A DNA stretch of 38,539 bases from Candidatus Trichofilum aggregatum (GTDB lineage: Bacteria; Chloroflexota; Anaerolineae; Promineifilales; Promineifilaceae): assembly GCA_016716885.1 (NCBI GenBank), contig JADJUV010000060.1:1-38539 (forward strand), given 5' to 3'. Within the stretch, counting starts at the first letter, position 1; each line of letters opens with the position of its first letter. The notes under the pieces are model-generated. The model had not been told where the DNA came from. It saw only the letters and a list, made by a program, of their open reading frames with translations, and ran no database searches. Position numbers and translations under genes: made by a program. Positions 24,889-33,200 of this stretch are shown one piece after another.

Positions 24889-25992
24889 TCAGTAGCGGAT
24901 AATCGCGCCGATGTGGCCTACTTTGTCTAGGGCGGGGCTATCACTGATGACCTCAATGCGGCCGCCATTCATCATCGTATAGGTGACAGCCGCATCTATC
25001 ACGTCATCTACGGGTTGCAATTCATTTTCGGGGTAAGGGCTGAGCGCCAGGTTGACGGTAACAAACTGGGCTTCGTCATGTTTGTAACCTGGCTGACGAT
25101 AGCCATCGCTGATAACCAGATGTTGCACCCGTCCCTGGGAAACGGCCTGTAGCGTATCGTCTAAGCCGACGACGGCATTGGCGGCTTTTGCGGCCGCGGT
25201 AATCATGGCCTGTACCAGTTGTTGTTCCCGTTCCGTGTTGGCATCTTGTAAAAGTTGGAGTGTTTGATCACGTACTTCGGCCTCGCTGGCATCCAGGTTA
25301 GTGGTAAATGTGCCAGCGATAAAGCTTTGTAATTGTTTGGAGAGATGGTCACGTAAGGGAGCCACACTTTCTGGACTCCCCCCCAGGAAGAGGCGGCGCA
25401 CTTTGGTTTGGCGGAAGAACTGCTCTGCGGCCGCGGCCGCGGCTCGAATATTACGCAGAATCATCTCGTCTTCCTGGCGAGCACCTCCCTGACTCCCTCG
25501 CACACCAGCAGATGAGGATCCGCCACCGTGTTTTATCCCGCGTACCCCCTCACCTTCATGGCCGCCAATCCCCTGCAACTCACCCAGGTGAAACTCAAAA
25601 AAGCGTGCCCCGATTTTGTCTACCAGAATTACCCCATAATGAGCATAATGCTCCATAAAGTGAGCCAACGGTTTCACATAAGGCAGAGAACCTACCCGCA
25701 TTCGGTTGCGGAAATTAACCGCCACAGGGTAAACCTTGAAAAAGTCGTGGCCCGTGCAAGAGAAAACCGCTACACCGGGTTGTTTCCAATCATAGTGCGT
25801 ATCAAAATACGTTTCTATCCTTTCTACATCTTCAGGCTGATTATTCTTTGCCTCACGTAGAAGTCCTTTCACCTGCAATTTGATGGTCTCCATTGGATTA
25901 TGGCGCAAGTCCGTGTCTACATACAGGCTCAGGACACGGGCTCCATTGGCCGAGAAATCCAACAACTCTTGTAACTGCTGTTCGGCAAACAT
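24889..25992 (-). CDS. baeRF-like (bacterial eRF1-like) protein
   Basis: The 367-residue protein has the eRF1-like three-domain layout. An N-terminal domain (VLSLYVDTD, about 20-130) carries the YGVILVDKIGARFF strand. A Gly/Ser-rich loop follows (GGGSSSAGVRGSQGGARQ, about 156-173) in the place of the GGQ loop. A C-terminal domain holds RRLFLGG and VVGLDDTLQAVSQGRVQHLVISDGY. Family members resemble translation release or ribosome-rescue factors. The loop here keeps a Gln next to glycines but not a clean GGQ, so hydrolytic function is uncertain. GGAGG lies 5 nt before the ATG. Six alanines at 184-189 come from a doubled octamer. Confidence 0.72.
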   Translation of the reverse strand: MFAEQQLQELLDFSANGARVLSLYVDTDLRHNPMETIKLQVKGLLREAKNNQPEDVERIETYFDTHYDWKQPGVAVFSCTGHDFFKVYPVAVNFRNRMRVGSLPYVKPLAHFMEHYAHYGVILVDKIGARFFEFHLGELQGIGGHEGEGVRGIKHGGGSSSAGVRGSQGGARQEDEMILRNIRAAAAAAEQFFRQTKVRRLFLGGSPESVAPLRDHLSKQLQSFIAGTFTTNLDASEAEVRDQTLQLLQDANTEREQQLVQAMITAAAKAANAVVGLDDTLQAVSQGRVQHLVISDGYRQPGYKHDEAQFVTVNLALSPYPENELQPVDDVIDAAVTYTMMNGGRIEVISDSPALDKVGHIGAIIRY

Positions 25993-26076
25993 GAAGACCT
26001 CCTTCTTTTTTACTGAACGATAAACAGTAGATGATGCTCAGTCCCAGGGGGACTGGCTCATGCCATCAAAATCTCA

Positions 26077-27243
26077 TCAAGGTCTCGCTCCTAAAGTAAG
26101 GGGAAGGGTTATGTATTCCCCACTGCGCCAGATGTACAGTTCGATGGTTTGTCCAACCTCGGTTTCAAAAACCAGATAGGAGATCAACTCATCAAAATTA
26201 CGCACATCCAGCCCATCTACAGCTAGAATCAGGTCACCACCTTCAAAATTAGTTTCCACCCGACCAGCCAGCAAACCGGCCTGGTCAGCGGGACCTTCAG
26301 CGACAATGCTGGTGACATACACGCCATACGGTTCTGGTAAACCCAGTTGGGTTTGCACATCCAGGTTGAGGGTAGGCAAACTGACCCCAATACCCATGTA
26401 GGGATAGACATAGCGGCCATTGGTGATCAAAGATGGCACAATTCGTTTGACAGCATTAACAGGAATGGAGAAGCCTACACCAGAATTGAAACCCGTTTCG
26501 GTGCGAATAGCACTATTAACGCCTACCACTTGCCCACTTAGATTAACAAGTGGCCCACCGGAATTACCAGGATTGATGGGGGCATCTGTTTGAATGACTT
26601 GAGGTAAGGAGTAAGAACCGCCCCCATCGGCGGCCCGCTGAGATTGCAGGGTCCGGCCAACACCACTAACAATACCCAGAGACATGGAGCTTTCTTGACC
26701 AAATGGGTTGCCGATGGCGATGACAAATTCCCCCACATGCACTTCATTGGAATCTCCTAAGGTTACAGGAGAGAAATTGCCCGGTATATTAGTGACTTTG
26801 ATAACGGCGAGGTCACTATCCACATCGGTACCGGTCACTTCGGCATAGGAGCGTGACCCGTCAGCAAACACCACTTCCAGATCATCGTTACCATCTACCA
26901 CATGGTTATTGGTGACAATGTATCCCTCACTGTTGTAGATGAACCCGGTCCCGGTGCCCAACAAGCCAATAATATGAACGACGGAAGGATTGACGGTGTT
27001 GTAGAGGTTAACGAGTTGGTTTTGTAGATCAACGTTTACGGCTGAGGGATTGACAATGGTGGTGTTGGGGGTGGTATCGGGGGTGTTATCGGCCTGTTGG
27101 GCTTGAATCGTGGCTACCGCGGCCGCGATCAATTCTTCTTCACTGGCCCCACTTTCCCCCCCACCTGATGAGAGTGAACAGGCCAGACCTGTCATGAGCA
27201 ACAGTAGTCCGAATAGAAACAAGTGAGTGAACTTTCGTGTCAT
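26077..27243 (-). CDS. HtrA/DegP-type lipoprotein serine protease with PDZ domain
   Basis: This 388-residue protein is an S1C trypsin-fold protease for misfolded proteins. The lipobox GLAC puts the lipidated Cys at 22, so it is anchored outside the membrane. A low-complexity Thr/Asn linker (about 50-70) precedes the protease domain, which has His114 (TNNHVV), Asp144 (SDLAVIKV) and Ser228 (PGNSGGP). One PDZ domain spans about 285-380. AAGGA lies before the ATG. It is codirectional with the DnaJ-like gene upstream, about 96 bp apart, which suggests a protein-quality cluster. Confidence 0.95.
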   Translation of the reverse strand: MTRKFTHLFLFGLLLLMTGLACSLSSGGGESGASEEELIAAAVATIQAQQADNTPDTTPNTTIVNPSAVNVDLQNQLVNLYNTVNPSVVHIIGLLGTGTGFIYNSEGYIVTNNHVVDGNDDLEVVFADGSRSYAEVTGTDVDSDLAVIKVTNIPGNFSPVTLGDSNEVHVGEFVIAIGNPFGQESSMSLGIVSGVGRTLQSQRAADGGGSYSLPQVIQTDAPINPGNSGGPLVNLSGQVVGVNSAIRTETGFNSGVGFSIPVNAVKRIVPSLITNGRYVYPYMGIGVSLPTLNLDVQTQLGLPEPYGVYVTSIVAEGPADQAGLLAGRVETNFEGGDLILAVDGLDVRNFDELISYLVFETEVGQTIELYIWRSGEYITLPLTLGARP

Positions 27244-27339
27244 CTAGGATTCCTTAGAAATGTGGATACCGAAAGAGCGGAGAGCAATTACCGGGAATGG
27301 GTCACGACCCGCATGTTGACTCTACCAGCCTTTGCGTCA

Positions 27340-28251
27340 TTAATGTTTTAGCCGGGCTAACTCTTCGTACAATTGCCGTTCCTGGTCGCTTAATGATGTG
27401 GGTGCTTTGATCATAATGCGCACCAACAGATCGCCATACTCCTCAGGGTTGGACAATTTGGGCATACCGCGCCCGGTCAGACGGATGGTGCGGCCGCTGG
27501 ATGTGTTGGGTGGAATCGTTAAACTAACGGTTCCGGGCAGGGTCTGCACCGATACTTTGCCCCCCAAAACGGCTGTAGGGATGTCTATATCCAGGTCTAG
27601 GGAGAGGTTATCGCCATCTCGTTTGTAGAGGGGATGAGGATGAACGCGTACGACCAGGAAGAGGTCCCCACCAGCCTGGCCTTTCCCACGGAGGCGCACT
27701 TTACTGCCGGTTTTAGCGCCACGGGGGATTTTGGCGGTGAAGGACTCGCTGCCCTGTTGGCTGAGGGTGCGGGTGGTGCCGTGGTAGGCTTCTTCTAAAC
27801 TGATTTCAAGGGGATGTTCTATATCGCGGCCGCGGGGGGCTTGCTGTTGCCCCATCCGATCACCAAAAATTGACTGGAAAAAGTCCGAAAAGCCCGCTCC
27901 CTCACTGCCAAACAGATCCTCCATATTGACGGTCGTCCGTTGGCCTCTTCCAGGAGCACCACCAGCCCATTGTGAATAGTCAAAACCACCTGGTTGTCCG
28001 CCCATCCGACGCCAATCCTGGTAATTCTGACCTAGTTGGTCGTATTTCGTCCGGCTTTCAGGACTACCTAAGACCTCATAAGCCTCATTGATTTCCTTAA
28101 ATTTCTCTTCAGCGACCTTATTGTTGGGGTTTTTATCAGGATGAAACTGCTGAGCTAACTTGCGGTAGGCACGTTTGATCGCCTTTCCGTCAGCGTTCTT
28201 GTCCACGCCTAATGTTTTGTAGTAATCCTTAAATTCCATGTCTGCAACCAT
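27340..28251 (-). CDS. CbpA-type DnaJ co-chaperone
   Basis: The product is 303 residues. The J domain (about 6-72) has the HPD motif at 37-39. A Gly/Phe-rich stretch (about 85-135) follows, then two C-terminal substrate-binding domains (about 140-300). There is no cysteine zinc finger, so it is type II (CbpA-like) rather than DnaJ proper. It stimulates Hsp70 ATPase, though no dnaK is in the window. An ATG four codons in (28239) is an equally good start, because the first ATG has AAGG too close. It precedes the HtrA gene on the same strand. Confidence 0.93.
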   Translation of the reverse strand: MVADMEFKDYYKTLGVDKNADGKAIKRAYRKLAQQFHPDKNPNNKVAEEKFKEINEAYEVLGSPESRTKYDQLGQNYQDWRRMGGQPGGFDYSQWAGGAPGRGQRTTVNMEDLFGSEGAGFSDFFQSIFGDRMGQQQAPRGRDIEHPLEISLEEAYHGTTRTLSQQGSESFTAKIPRGAKTGSKVRLRGKGQAGGDLFLVVRVHPHPLYKRDGDNLSLDLDIDIPTAVLGGKVSVQTLPGTVSLTIPPNTSSGRTIRLTGRGMPKLSNPEEYGDLLVRIMIKAPTSLSDQERQLYEELARLKH

Positions 28252-28555
28252 GCCTTGTCAAAGTAGAAGATGCGATGCGTGTAGAAATATGGGTGAGTCG
28301 CTCTCACTAATACAGTTTTACGAAAGTAGGACGTATGTTTTTAGGACAAGTCTGCCTTCGTTTTCCGAGTCCGGGAGGGGGGATGGATCTTCCGACTAAA
28401 CCGGCAAAGGACTTGTGTAAAGCTGCACATCCTTCTCCGCTTTTGATGCACCACGCTTCGTCAGTTACGAATATTTTAGAATTCGGCTCCCAATGGTGTC
28501 AAGATGGGGCCGATGTTCTTACACAATGCTAACGCAAACGTCAGACGACAAAATT
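28252..28555. other. 304-bp spacer containing dispersed-element copy 2
   Basis: No gene is seen. The main content is the repeat at 28312-28424. Confidence 0.6.
28312..28424. repeat. Dispersed intergenic element, copy 2 (short)
   Basis: It starts TACAGTTTTACGAAAG, has ACGTATGTTTTTA, and ends with TCTTCCGACTAAACCGGC and AAGGACTTGTGTAAAGCTG. The GC-rich hairpin interior is shortened to about 30 bp compared with copy 3. Both ends match copy 3 closely. Confidence 0.8.
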
Positions 28556-29173
28556 TTATTCCGGTTCTTCTGTCATAGGGGGAGTAGCCAGATCGTTTGT
28601 TTCAGTTAGGGGAGAAGTTTCAACAACCGGTTCTGGTTCTAAGCCATTTTCACCCGGGGATGACGGGTTTATGTCGCTAATCGGGGTATACACAGGCCGA
28701 TTGTTAATCGTGGGGGGCGTAGATAAGTAGGGATCGATTTGTCGGTTACCGCAGAAAGGACACAGGTTCCACTGTAATTCCATCAGAGAATTACAGTCAG
28801 GGCAGACCTTTTTTAATCGTGTGTGGCAATGAGGACACAACATCCAATTTGCTTCCACGGTACGAGAACAACCGGGGCAGGCGGGTCGCTCTTCAATTTC
28901 TTGAAGGAGAGCTTCTTCTTCCAGGGCACGTTCATACGCCTCGGCCAGGGTTTCCGGCGGCCGCAAAATCACATAAATAAGCAAGCCCACCGCAGGCAAA
29001 GCCGCTACAACCAGGGCCGCCAATATCTGAGCAAAAGGATCGCGGGAACGCAGGCGCATATCGCGAAAGGTCCAAATGATCAAACTTAGCCACAAGGCAG
29101 CCAGCAAGGCCCCAAAAATGGAAAAGAAAATAGTGATGTAATTAACGATAGTGTCCAGTCCCGGAATGGTCAT
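28556..29173 (-). CDS. Membrane protein with double zinc ribbon
   Basis: The 205-residue protein has two transmembrane helices (about 10-36 and 47-70) and a coiled stretch (73-96). Eight cysteines in four CxxC pairs follow (99/102, 113/116, 124/127, 138/141), giving two zinc ribbons facing the cytosol. The C-terminal 55 residues are Pro/Glu-rich and disordered. AAAGGAG precedes the ATG. No enzymatic motif. It may bind nucleic acid or protein at the membrane. Confidence 0.82.
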   Translation of the reverse strand: MTIPGLDTIVNYITIFFSIFGALLAALWLSLIIWTFRDMRLRSRDPFAQILAALVVAALPAVGLLIYVILRPPETLAEAYERALEEEALLQEIEERPACPGCSRTVEANWMLCPHCHTRLKKVCPDCNSLMELQWNLCPFCGNRQIDPYLSTPPTINNRPVYTPISDINPSSPGENGLEPEPVVETSPLTETNDLATPPMTEEPE

Positions 29174-29266
29174 GGATAATTGCTCCTTTGCTGATAGCGA
29201 TTATAACACAATGGATGGGTGGTCACAGGGTAGGCGGCGAAACATAGGTAAATCGCCTATATCAAC

Positions 29267-29306
29267 AAAAAGACCTCTGGTGTCGCTCAACACCAGAGGT
29301 CTTTTT
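29267..29306 (-). terminator. Terminator after the Flp pilin gene
   Basis: AAAAAGACCTCTGGTG (29267-29282) pairs perfectly with CACCAGAGGTCTTTTT (29291-29306) around an 8-base loop. It lies 24 bp past the pilin stop on the minus strand. Confidence 0.9.
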
Positions 29307-29329
29307 TGCCCGGCAGGGCAGGCACCAGA

Positions 29330-29503
29330 TTACTGATAATAGGGGCATTGGGCGGTAGGGGGAACGCAGGTCAGAATGGTGCTAAATACCTCACCAATTT
29401 GAGGGCCAAGTAACACCAAAGCACCCACGACAACCACGGCTACTAACACCAATGCCAGACCATACTCCAGTAACCCCTGCCCCATTTCGGATGAATTGAT
29501 CAT
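29330..29503 (-). CDS. Orphan Flp/Fap-type pilin
   Basis: A 57-residue class III (Flp) pilin, with GQGLLEYGLALVLVAVVVVG as the hydrophobic helix after a short leader and the conserved Glu-Tyr. The ATG at 29503 has GGAGG 5 nt upstream. The apparent earlier ATG at 29515 lies within that ribosome-binding site, so it is not the start. No tad assembly, prepilin peptidase or secretin genes are in the window. A terminator follows, and the gene is monocistronic. Confidence 0.85.
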   Translation of the reverse strand: MINSSEMGQGLLEYGLALVLVAVVVVGALVLLGPQIGEVFSTILTCVPPTAQCPYYQ

Positions 29504-29648
29504 AATGACCTCCATAGAAATGAATAAATGGGGGGCAGAAAATTAATCTCTCGACGTTAACAAAAGATAAGAAAAAAGTCTATGGGATTTTAGTGTTTTA
29601 GTTGCTCCTCAGAACCATTTAAAAAATATGTAGAGCGCTTATACTCGT

Positions 29649-29862
29649 ACAGTTTTACGAAAGGTAGACGTATATTTTTATGACCAGTCTCACCATTTGT
29701 TTATCGCCGGAAACACCCCACCCTACCCGCCCCCAGGGGCAGGGAGCTTTCTGGGCGCGGTTTTTCGGGGCGAAGGCCCCGAAAACCGCTACCCTGACCC
29801 CCTTCCCGGGGAAGGGGAGATGGGTCTTCCGACTAAACCGGCTAAGGACTTGTGTAAAGCTG
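29649..29862. repeat. Dispersed intergenic element, copy 3 (full)
   Basis: TACAGTTTTACGAAAG and CGTATATTTTTATGACC begin it. Inside is TCGCCGGAAACACCCC plus two GC-rich hairpins (one around GGGGCGAAGGCCCC). It ends GTCTTCCGACTAAACCGGC and AAGGACTTGTGTAAAGCTG. It is 214 bp and matches copies at 5019 and 28312. Confidence 0.85.
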
Positions 29863-30023
29863 AACTAGCTGTTCAACCTTTTCACAAGGTATTCCGCGGC
29901 CGCAATGGGTGTCTTCAGTACTCCGCATTATTTTGGGAATTCCGCACGTGGGCGTGGGCGGATACAGGTGGTTGATGAGGTACGTTTGCGGCCGCGTTCC
30001 TGCCTCAACCCTTTGTGAAATTG

Positions 30024-30051
30024 TTGACATATAGAAGAACGCCGATATAAT
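30024..30051 (+). promoter_or_regulatory. rpoC promoter
   Basis: TTGACA (30024-30029), a 16-bp spacer and TATAAT (30046-30051) are both consensus. The leader to the rpoC GTG would be about 190 nt. Confidence 0.85.
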
Positions 30052-30092
30052 TATCCCATCAAGAAAACAAAGGAAATCACCTGAACTCTCTG

Positions 30093-30126
30093 AGAGCGTT
30101 TAGCCTAATAAGCAAACGCTCTTTTT
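30093..30126 (+). terminator. Leader terminator (possible attenuator) before rpoC
   Basis: AGAGCGTTT (30093-30101) and AAACGCTCT (30114-30122) form a 9-bp stem followed by TTTT. It lies in the transcribed leader, about 45 nt after the -10 box and 125 nt before the start codon. Confidence 0.75.
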
Positions 30127-30250
30127 GCGCGTTTAGACTGATGTCCCCCCGTTGTTAAAGTAGTCAATCGTGAATAGTAACAGCAAGCAGTGGGATTACC
30201 CCCTGTTGTCCGCTCACTACACTGTTTACTGACAAAAAGAGGGAGGTTAA

Positions 30251-33200
30251 GTGGTAGAAGCAACCGATTTCCGTACGCTACGCATTAGCCTGGCTTCGCC
30301 AGACCAGATCCGTTCCTGGTCTTATGGTGAAGTCACCAAACCGGAAACCATTAACTACCGCCGTCTGCGGCCGGAAAAAGATGGTCTCTTCTGTGAAGCA
30401 ATCTTTGGCCCGACCCGCGACTGGCAATGCTATTGCGGCAAATACAAGAATGTTCGTTATAAAGGGATTGTTTGTGACAAATGTGGTGTCGAAATCACCC
30501 GTTCTTCCGTGCGTCGCGAACGACTCGGCCATATTGAATTGGCCGCCCCTGTGGCTCATGTCTGGTATACCAGGCGTGTGCCTAGCTATTTGGGTCTGTT
30601 ACTTAACATTTCCCGCCGTAACCTTGATCGTGTTCTTTACTTTGCTCAATACGTTGTGACCCATGTTGATGAAGAAGCGCGTCAACGGGCTTTGAAACGA
30701 CTGGACGACGAACTGATCGAGTCTGAAGCTCGCCTGCTTGAGGAGACACAGGGTAGCGTCTCTTCGGCTACCACCGATGTGCGGGATCAATTGGCCGAGC
30801 TAGAAGGGGAATTAGAAAACCTCAACGCCATTTACGACGAGCGTCTCTCCACCCTGACTGATGAGATTATGCAGGAAGCGAAAGCGGTGGAGCAGCGGTT
30901 GGAGAATTGGAAAGGCGCTAAAGCCAAAGAGATGATTCTTCTGGGTGATCGGGTCATCATTGAAGAAGAAGAGAAGGTAGGCCGCGAACACCTGGTCATG
31001 GTGCAAGATTTCACCAAGGACGATCTTACTCAAGCGCAAAAAGACAACGAAGAGGATCGGCAGGCACGTTTTGCCGAACTTCAGCGGGAAATTAGCGGTT
31101 TGAAGGGTGAGTCATCCAATATTTCCTCGGAATTGCAGGATAGCATGTCGGTGAAAGTGGCACGCTTACGCCAACAACACCAGGCCACCAAGGAGACCAT
31201 TGAAAACCTGGTCGAGGGCATGTTCCTCAATGAAAATGATTACCGGGAAATGAAAAGCAAATTCGGTAATGTGTTTCGGGCTAACATGGGGGCGGAAGCC
31301 TTTTATGAAATCCTGAAGAACATGGACCTGGATAAGTTGGCGAAAGAGCTGTGGCGTGAAGTGCGTACTACGCGCTCAAAACAAGCGGCTAAACGAGCCA
31401 CCAAGCGTTTGCAGGTTGTAGAAGCGCTACGTCAAAGCGGCAATCGTCCAGAGTGGATGATTTTGACCGTGTTGCCAGTTATTCCCCCGGAACTGCGGCC
31501 GATGGTGCAGTTGGATGGTGGCCGTTTTGCCACGTCTGACCTGAATGACCTGTACCGCCGGGTAATTAACCGGAACAATCGGCTCAAGCGTTTGCTGGAG
31601 CTGGGTGCGCCGGATGTTATCGTGCGTAATGAAAAGCGCATGTTGCAAGAAGCGGTGGATAGCCTGATTGATAACAGCCATCGGGGTAAGGCGCTGAGTC
31701 GCCGCGGCCGCAGAGAATTAAAATCTCTCTCCGATATGCTCAAAGGTAAAAAGGGCCGTTTCCGCCGTAACCTGCTCGGTAAACGTGTGGACTACTCTGG
31801 CCGTTCCGTCATCGTGGTAGGCCCCCAACTCAAAATGGGTGAATGTGGTTTGCCCAAAACCATGGCTTTGGAGCTATTCCGCCCGTTTGTCATCAGCAAA
31901 TTGATCAAATACGGCCATGCCAGCAACGTGAAAGGGGCGCGCCGTGTCATTGAGCGCCAGCCCCCTGAAGTATGGGAAGTCCTGGAAGAAGTCATTCAGG
32001 GTCGGCCGATTCTGCTCAACCGTGCGCCTACCTTACATCGTTTGGGTATTCAAGCCTTTATGCCCAAACTGGTAGAAGGGAAAGCCATCCATTTGCATCC
32101 CCTGGTCTGTGCGGCGTTTAATGCTGACTTTGACGGTGACCAGATGGCTGTACACGTACCTTTGTCGGACAAAGCCGTGGAAGAAGCCATTTCTTTGATG
32201 CTTTCTACCCACAATCTGTTGCGTCCCTCTGACGGACAGCCCATTGTTGGCCCCTCAAAGGACATGGTGTTGGGAGTCTATTACCTGACAACCATGTTCG
32301 ACGGTCTCAAGGGTGAGGGGCGTCTGTTCGGAACTTTGGATGAAGCCGAATATGCCTACCATATTGGTCTGGTAGATATTCACGCCAAAATTAAAGTACA
32401 GACGGACACGTACTATCAAGACGATGGTGAACGATACGCCGATGGCAAATCCCGCCGACGAATCATCGAAACTTCGCCAGGGCGCGTTATTTTCAACAAA
32501 GAACTGCCCCCGGAGATGCACTTCGTTAACAAAGTGCTGGACAAGGGCGAAGTGAATCACGTTGTGGACCGTGTTTATCGCCGCTTAGGTGTTGAGGCCA
32601 CAACAGATGTGGTCGATCGTATTAAGAACATTGGCTTCAAATATGCCACCCGCTCAGGTGTTACCATTGCTGTGGCTGACCTCATCATTCCTGAAGAACG
32701 TCAACCCTTGCTGGATGAAGCTCGGAAGCGAGTAGACGAAATTGATCGTCAATACCGCCGGGGTTTGTTAACGGAAGAAGAACAATATCAACGTACCATT
32801 GAGCAATGGCTGGGTGCAAAAGATGCCGTGGAAAAAGCGGTGCGCAAAGCCATTGACCCGGCTGGCCCAATTGCCATGATGGCTATTTCTGGGGCAACCA
32901 AAGGTGGTTTCGGTCCTATCACCGACCTGGCCGGTATGCGTGGTCTGGCGGCTGACCCGCAGGGGCGGATCATCAAAGTGCCGATCCAGTCCAATTTCCG
33001 TCACGGCCTGACGACGATGGAGTATTTCATCTCGACCCACGGTTCGCGGAAGGGTTTGGCGGACACGGCTCTGCGTACTGCCGATGCTGGTTATCTGACC
33101 CGTCGCCTTGTTGATGTGGCTCAAGACCTTATCGTGGCGGCGGATGATTGTGGTACTGAAAAGGGTATCTGGGTACGGCGCGTAGACAACTTTGGCCGCC

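Larger units (their letters stand above)
29516..30250. other. 735-bp region between pilin and rpoC
   Basis: No gene is seen. It holds copy 3 of the dispersed element, two GCGGCCGC octamers (29894, 29990), the rpoC promoter and the leader terminator listed separately. Confidence 0.7.
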
